The notes under the pieces: model-generated
What the model was told of the DNA's origin: nothing
Seen by the model: only the letters and a program-made list of their open reading frames with translations
Database searches by the model: none
Assembly: GCA_051881075.1 (NCBI GenBank)
Contig: JBJEPE010000038.1
Span: forward strand, 1-16,423
Reading direction: 5' to 3'
Source: RUG14223 sp051881075
Lineage (GTDB): Bacteria; Bacillota; Clostridia; Oscillospirales; Acutalibacteraceae
Length of the DNA: 16,423 nucleotides
Made by a program: the position numbers and the translations under genes
Part shown: positions 13,303-16,423 of the stretch, in pieces
Layout of the letters: each line of letters opens with the position of its first letter
Position numbering within the stretch: the stretch's first letter is position 1

Positions 13303-14691
13303 ATGGAAAACCATTCAAAAAGGGTTTATAACCGCAACAAAAAGCCGGTTAAAACGAGAAAGAAGAGTTCTTTCTCACTACGTCAGAATAACAAAAAAAT
13401 GTCAATCGTATTATATGCGATGATATGTATAGTACTTTTAGCACTTACATGCGTGCTTAACATAGCACTTTATAATAATTCGGGCAGTTCAATACTTGCA
13501 GAAAGGCCAGACCACGGAATACAGTTACACAAAAATTCATCTGCAAACTCCAACGTAACAATAGAGAACAGTAACGGATCTTCCGATGTAGATACATCAT
13601 CGTCTGTGGACACGTCATCTGCCGATAAATCTTCTTCTACGGATAAGAGCGAAGCCTCCGGTCAGGTTTCATCCGCTCAATCATCATCCAAGCAGGAGTC
13701 ATCGTCCGCCGCATCATCAAGCAAGGTATCATCGGAGAACAGCTCTTCCAAGGCTACCTCTTCAAAGAACGATTCATCAAGTGCGGCAAGCAGTAAGCCT
13801 GAGGTTGACAAGGGCGGATATATGGACGGAAGCATATTCATTTACGATAACGCAGGATATGAGCTTTTCTATGGCACAAATTCATCTGCAAAAAATTATG
13901 CTTCGGCAATATCAGAGTTTAAAAACTTAGTCGGCAGTTCCGTCAATGTTTATAATCTGGTTGTTCCTAATCACTCTGAATACGGAATACCCGAAAAGTA
14001 CAGAGGTGAATCTCAGTATGATAACCTCAACACAATATTCAACAGTTATTCGGCTGATGTTAAAGGTATTAACATTTACAACACCATGAAAAATCACAGC
14101 GATGAATACATTTACTTTAACACAGACCACCACTGGACAGCTTTGGGTGCATACTACGGTTACACACAGTTTGCTAAAGCAACGGGCGCTACGGCAATCT
14201 CATTATCTGAAACAAATAAGGATAAGATAACCGGGTTTGAAGGCTCGCTGATAAATGCTACCGGCGGAAACAGCGACCTGATGAATAACCTTGACACCGT
14301 ATATACCTACGAAATGCCGGGTAATCAGGAATGTATGATAACCAGTACAAATTCAGGTACGTTCCCTGCCTCATTGCTTTATCCGTATGAAATCTTACCT
14401 GAAAACGCATATTCGGTATTTATATGGGGCGATAATCCATATATGACGATAAAAACCGATGTACACAACGGGAAAAAGATAATGGTAGTTAAGGAATCTT
14501 ACGGTAATGCCTTTGTACCGTTCTTAGCGGCAAATTACGAGGAAATATATGTTGTGGACTTCAGATACTATACTGACGGCATAGTAAGCCTTGTAAACAA
14601 CGAGGGTATAGATGATGTGCTGTTCCTGAACGGTATAGTTTCCGCAAACAATGTAACTCAGGTACAAAAAATAAAGTCATTATTCTATTAA
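13303..14691 (+). CDS. Membrane-anchored DHHW-family (SGNH/AlgX-like) protein with Ser-rich linker
   Basis: The protein has 462 residues. Residues 1-33 are basic and cytoplasmic, and 34-57 are one membrane helix (MSIVLYAMICIVLLALTCVL). Residues about 90-165 are an Ser/Asp/Lys low-complexity linker that would span the wall. The rest is an extracellular DHHW domain: YNLVVPNHSEYGIP (217-230), YFNTDHHWTALGAYYGY (271-287) with the name-giving DHHW at 275-278, and VVKESYGNAFVPFL (395-408), where Ser399 sits at the expected nucleophile place. Relatives of AlgX/DltD type act in O-acetylation or acyl transfer on surface polymers, usually beside an MBOAT acyltransferase; no such gene is in the window. 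A GGAG site nine bases upstream supports the ATG at 13303. The Nudix gene follows after 31 bp. An enzymatic role is inferred. Confidence 0.85.
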   Translation: MENHSKRVYNRNKKPVKTRKKSSFSLRQNNKKMSIVLYAMICIVLLALTCVLNIALYNNSGSSILAERPDHGIQLHKNSSANSNVTIENSNGSSDVDTSSSVDTSSADKSSSTDKSEASGQVSSAQSSSKQESSSAASSSKVSSENSSSKATSSKNDSSSAASSKPEVDKGGYMDGSIFIYDNAGYELFYGTNSSAKNYASAISEFKNLVGSSVNVYNLVVPNHSEYGIPEKYRGESQYDNLNTIFNSYSADVKGINIYNTMKNHSDEYIYFNTDHHWTALGAYYGYTQFAKATGATAISLSETNKDKITGFEGSLINATGGNSDLMNNLDTVYTYEMPGNQECMITSTNSGTFPASLLYPYEILPENAYSVFIWGDNPYMTIKTDVHNGKKIMVVKESYGNAFVPFLAANYEEIYVVDFRYYTDGIVSLVNNEGIDDVLFLNGIVSANNVTQVQKIKSLFY

Positions 14692-14722
14692 TAAAGTTTA
14701 AAATCGGAGGGGGGCGATAATC

Positions 14723-15427
14723 ATGCTCGGCAACAGGATGAGTGCAACGATTATGGGCAATATATCAGAAAAAGGCGTATATAGCGGTTATGTTTACAAT
14801 CAGAGCAGAAGGCTTAACGCATTTATAATCTCAGCAGCTCCACCCAAAAGCGACACTGTTTACGGCACGGTTATCGCAATAACCGACGAAGATACTCCAA
14901 AACAACGCCTGATAATCTCTGCAAGCAATGATGAATTGTGCGAACCACAGATTATGGAGTTGCTTTCGGATCTTAAAACAAATAAGATAGATAAAATCAA
15001 CTGCCTTTATGAAAAATCATGCGGTGCGGTCATATGTACACAAATAGACGATCAGTTAAAGGTTTTGCTTGTTAAAAATCATAACGGCAAGTATTGGAGC
15101 TTTCCTAAAGGACATATTGAGCATGGCGAAACAGAGCAGGATACCGCTATAAGAGAGATAAAGGAAGAAACCGGACTTGATGTTACACTGCTTGACGGTT
15201 TCAGAGAAACCAGCGAATACTGCCCATATGGCAGGGTTAAAAAGCGTGTGGTATTCTTCATTGCAATATCACAGTCGCATAATGTACACATACAGCAGAA
15301 CGAAATAGACTGCTTTACGTGGACCACCTTTGATGAGGCTACCACAATGTGTTGCTTTGATAATGACTTACGGGTATTACAAAAAGCAAGGCCGTTTGTA
15401 GATAATTATATTAAGAACAATTCATAA
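14723..15427 (+). CDS. Nudix hydrolase fused to a pyrophosphatase-like N-terminal domain
   Basis: The protein has 234 residues. The C-terminal half (about 95-230) is a Nudix domain. KYWSFPKGHIEHGE leads into a complete Nudix box at 130-152 (G-x5-E-x7-REIKEETGL), with all metal-binding glutamates present, so it should hydrolyse a nucleoside diphosphate-linked compound; the SFPKGH context resembles diadenosine tetraphosphatases. Residues 1-90 look like the short clostridial inorganic pyrophosphatase-like proteins: MLGN start, GYVYN, then GTVIAITDEDTPKQRLIIS and a final EPQIMELL helix. The acidic DGEEQDAY-type stretch of those proteins is replaced by SRRLNAFI, so this half is probably not catalytic. 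An extended GGAGG-GGGG site precedes the ATG. It is probably cotranscribed with the DHHW gene and ends at the terminator at 15447-15484. Confidence 0.9.
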   Translation: MLGNRMSATIMGNISEKGVYSGYVYNQSRRLNAFIISAAPPKSDTVYGTVIAITDEDTPKQRLIISASNDELCEPQIMELLSDLKTNKIDKINCLYEKSCGAVICTQIDDQLKVLLVKNHNGKYWSFPKGHIEHGETEQDTAIREIKEETGLDVTLLDGFRETSEYCPYGRVKKRVVFFIAISQSHNVHIQQNEIDCFTWTTFDEATTMCCFDNDLRVLQKARPFVDNYIKNNS

Positions 15428-15446
15428 TTTAATAGCATAACACTTC

Positions 15447-15484
15447 GCCTGTGCTTGCATTTATGCAAATGCAGGCTTTTATTT
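15447..15484 (+). terminator. Rho-independent terminator after the Nudix gene
   Basis: Outer arms GCCTG (15447-15451) and CAGGC (15472-15476) and inner arms TTGCAT/ATGCAA form one hairpin with a small internal loop and a 2-base tip. TTTTATTT follows. It separates the DHHW-Nudix unit from the cobW-like gene. Confidence 0.85.
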
Positions 15485-15498
15485 ACATATAATACAAA

Positions 15499-15520
15499 CA
15501 AGTATTTTAAAAAATACTTG
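15499..15520. promoter_or_regulatory. Perfect 22-base palindrome overlapping the cobW-like promoter
   Basis: Perfect 10-base arms CAAGTATTTT and AAAATACTTG are separated by AA. The right end overlaps the -35 box at 15518-15523. The 2-base centre makes an RNA hairpin unlikely, so a repressor site is the best reading. It does not look like the Zur, Fur or AdcR boxes I know. Confidence 0.55.
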
Positions 15521-15546
15521 AAGATATTAATAAAAAGTGGTATAGT
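15518..15546 (+). promoter_or_regulatory. Promoter of the cobW-like gene
   Basis: TTGAAG (15518-15523) and TATAGT (15541-15546) are 17 bases apart, 43 bases before the ATG. The -35 box lies at the edge of a large palindrome. Confidence 0.7.
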
Positions 15547-15588
15547 ATAAAAGTATAAAATTTTATTTCTAAAGGAAGGTCTTTAATA

Positions 15589-16423
15589 ATGACGAAGATA
15601 GATATTTTCTCCGGATTTTTAGGCGCCGGCAAAACAACGCTTATCAAAAAACTTATTGCCGAAGCATATAACGGTGAAAAGCTTGTACTTATCGAAAACG
15701 AGTTCGGAGATGTGGGCATTGACGGAGGATTTCTACAGGACGCAGGCATAGAGATAACCGAAATGAATTCAGGATGTATTTGCTGTAGTCTTGTAGGTGA
15801 CTTTGGAAAGGCGCTCACACAGGTACTTCAGCAGTACGCACCCGACAGAATCATCATTGAACCGTCAGGTGTAGGCAAGTTAAGTGACGTTATGAACGCC
15901 GTAGCAAAAATTGAGCGTGAGGATGTCAAGATAAACGGACTTACTACCATAGTTGATGCCAAAAAGTGCAAAATGTACAGTAAAAATTTCGGTGAATTTT
16001 TCAATAACCAAATAGGTAGCGCAAAGGTAGTTATACTGAGCCATACAGCAGGACTCAGTGATGAAAAATTGGCACAGACCGTCGAGCTTATAAAGAATAC
16101 AAATTCATCAGCTTCCGTTATTACCACTGATTGGGACAAGCTGAAGGGTAAAGATATTCTTGAGGTTATCGAGGGTAGCAGCGCTATTGAAGACGATATA
16201 AAGCAAATGATATCAGAGCAGTCATGCCCTGTATGCGGTCATCATCACGACCACGACGAAGAGTGTGAGCATCATCACCACCACGACCATGACGAGGAGT
16301 GCGAGCATCATCACCACCACGACCATGACGAAGAGTGCGAGCATCATCACCACCACGACCATGACGAAGAGTGCGAGCATCATCACCACCACGACCATGA
16401 CGAAGAGTGCGAGCATCATCACC
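15589..16423 (+). CDS. CobW/P47K-family GTPase with His-rich C-terminal repeat, cut by window edge
   Basis: The visible 278 residues carry the CobW pattern: Walker A SGFLGAGKTTL (8-18), ENEFGDVGID (36-45), the metal-binding NSGCICCSL (60-68) with Cys-x-Cys-Cys, and EPSGVG (91-96). Family members are metallochaperones for zinc, cobalt or nickel delivery that couple transfer to GTP hydrolysis. The guanine-specifying NKxD motif is not visible; the expected place reads VVILSHTAGLSDE (147-159). After a CPVCG knuckle (213-217) comes a His/Asp/Glu/Cys tract made of 12-residue repeats that continues past the right edge. Such tracts store or capture divalent metals. The ATG at 15589 follows AAGGAAGGT. 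It has its own promoter and operator-like palindrome, which suggests metal-responsive control, as inference. The bound metal and the full C-terminus cannot be seen. Confidence 0.9.
   Translation, partial: MTKIDIFSGFLGAGKTTLIKKLIAEAYNGEKLVLIENEFGDVGIDGGFLQDAGIEITEMNSGCICCSLVGDFGKALTQVLQQYAPDRIIIEPSGVGKLSDVMNAVAKIEREDVKINGLTTIVDAKKCKMYSKNFGEFFNNQIGSAKVVILSHTAGLSDEKLAQTVELIKNTNSSASVITTDWDKLKGKDILEVIEGSSAIEDDIKQMISEQSCPVCGHHHDHDEECEHHHHHDHDEECEHHHHHDHDEECEHHHHHDHDEECEHHHHHDHDEECEHHH
16240..16423 (+). repeat. 36-base tandem repeat encoding a 12-residue metal-binding unit
   Basis: After one shorter 30-base variant (16240-16269), four 36-base units follow at 16270-16305, 16306-16341, 16342-16377 and 16378-16413, with a fifth started at 16414. 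Each encodes five His, then DHDEECE. The second to fourth full copies are identical at the DNA level and the first differs by one synonymous base. The array runs in frame within the CobW-like gene off the window edge. Confidence 0.97.

Noticed and set aside
15499..15520. The palindrome before the cobW-like gene as a terminator or a Zur box
   Set aside because: The 2-base centre is too short for a hairpin loop, a proper terminator already lies at 15447-15484, and the arms do not match the Firmicute Zur consensus that I know.
16222..16422. Minus-strand frame rich in Met, Val and Leu opposite the His repeat
   Set aside because: It is simply the reverse reading of the repetitive His/Asp/Glu codons, with no start signal.
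16240..16423. 36-base direct repeats as a CRISPR array
   Set aside because: The repeats are head to tail with no unique spacers, and they stay in frame within a CobW-like gene.

Overview
The window reads as a chromosomal segment of a low-to-moderate GC Firmicute of class Clostridia, most likely an Oscillospiraceae/Ruminococcaceae-type gut anaerobe. This is inferred from strong AGGAGG-type ribosome binding sites, near-consensus TTGACA-17-TATAAT promoters, and housekeeping genes of clostridial character: a PDZ/radical-SAM DUF512 protein next to der and plsY, a clostridial TOPRIM/DUF4093 protein, and a DHHW-family surface protein. I ran no database search. No rRNA, tRNA, insertion sequence, phage gene or CRISPR array is visible.

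About the first 12.9 kb is coded on the minus strand, so transcription runs right to left. From right to left it holds: a PLP aminotransferase followed by trpS, behind an unusual structured or operator-rich leader (12886-12978); a consensus promoter driving yceD (DUF177) and rpmF (ribosomal protein L32), closed by a strong terminator at 9487-9514; the PDZ/radical-SAM protein, then der and plsY; and a promoter at 5852-5880 driving HIT - phosphoribosyltransferase - comEC - holA - rnmV-like, closed by a terminator at 823-863. Leftmost is an arsR-type regulator with a textbook promoter and two operator-like sites, followed by a permease of the ArsP/DUF318 type (PF03773) that runs off the left edge and has a third operator-like site before it.

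From 13303 rightward the genes are on the plus strand. First comes a membrane-anchored, Ser-linker DHHW protein. Then comes a Nudix hydrolase whose N-terminal third resembles the short clostridial inorganic pyrophosphatase fold with its acidic residues eroded. After a terminator at 15447-15484 and a large palindrome over its promoter comes a CobW/P47K GTPase. Its C-terminus is a 12-residue His/Asp/Glu/Cys tandem repeat that continues off the right edge.

The housekeeping genes together cover ribosome assembly (der, rpmF, a possible 5S maturation enzyme), phospholipid synthesis (plsY), replication (holA), translation (trpS) and nucleotide salvage. Most worth a second look are: the CobW His-rich repeat and its degenerate G4 motif; the pyrophosphatase-like/Nudix fusion; the ComEC C-terminal domain with no histidine; the possible pseudoknotted leader before the aminotransferase; and a small frame-broken ORF after rpmF.
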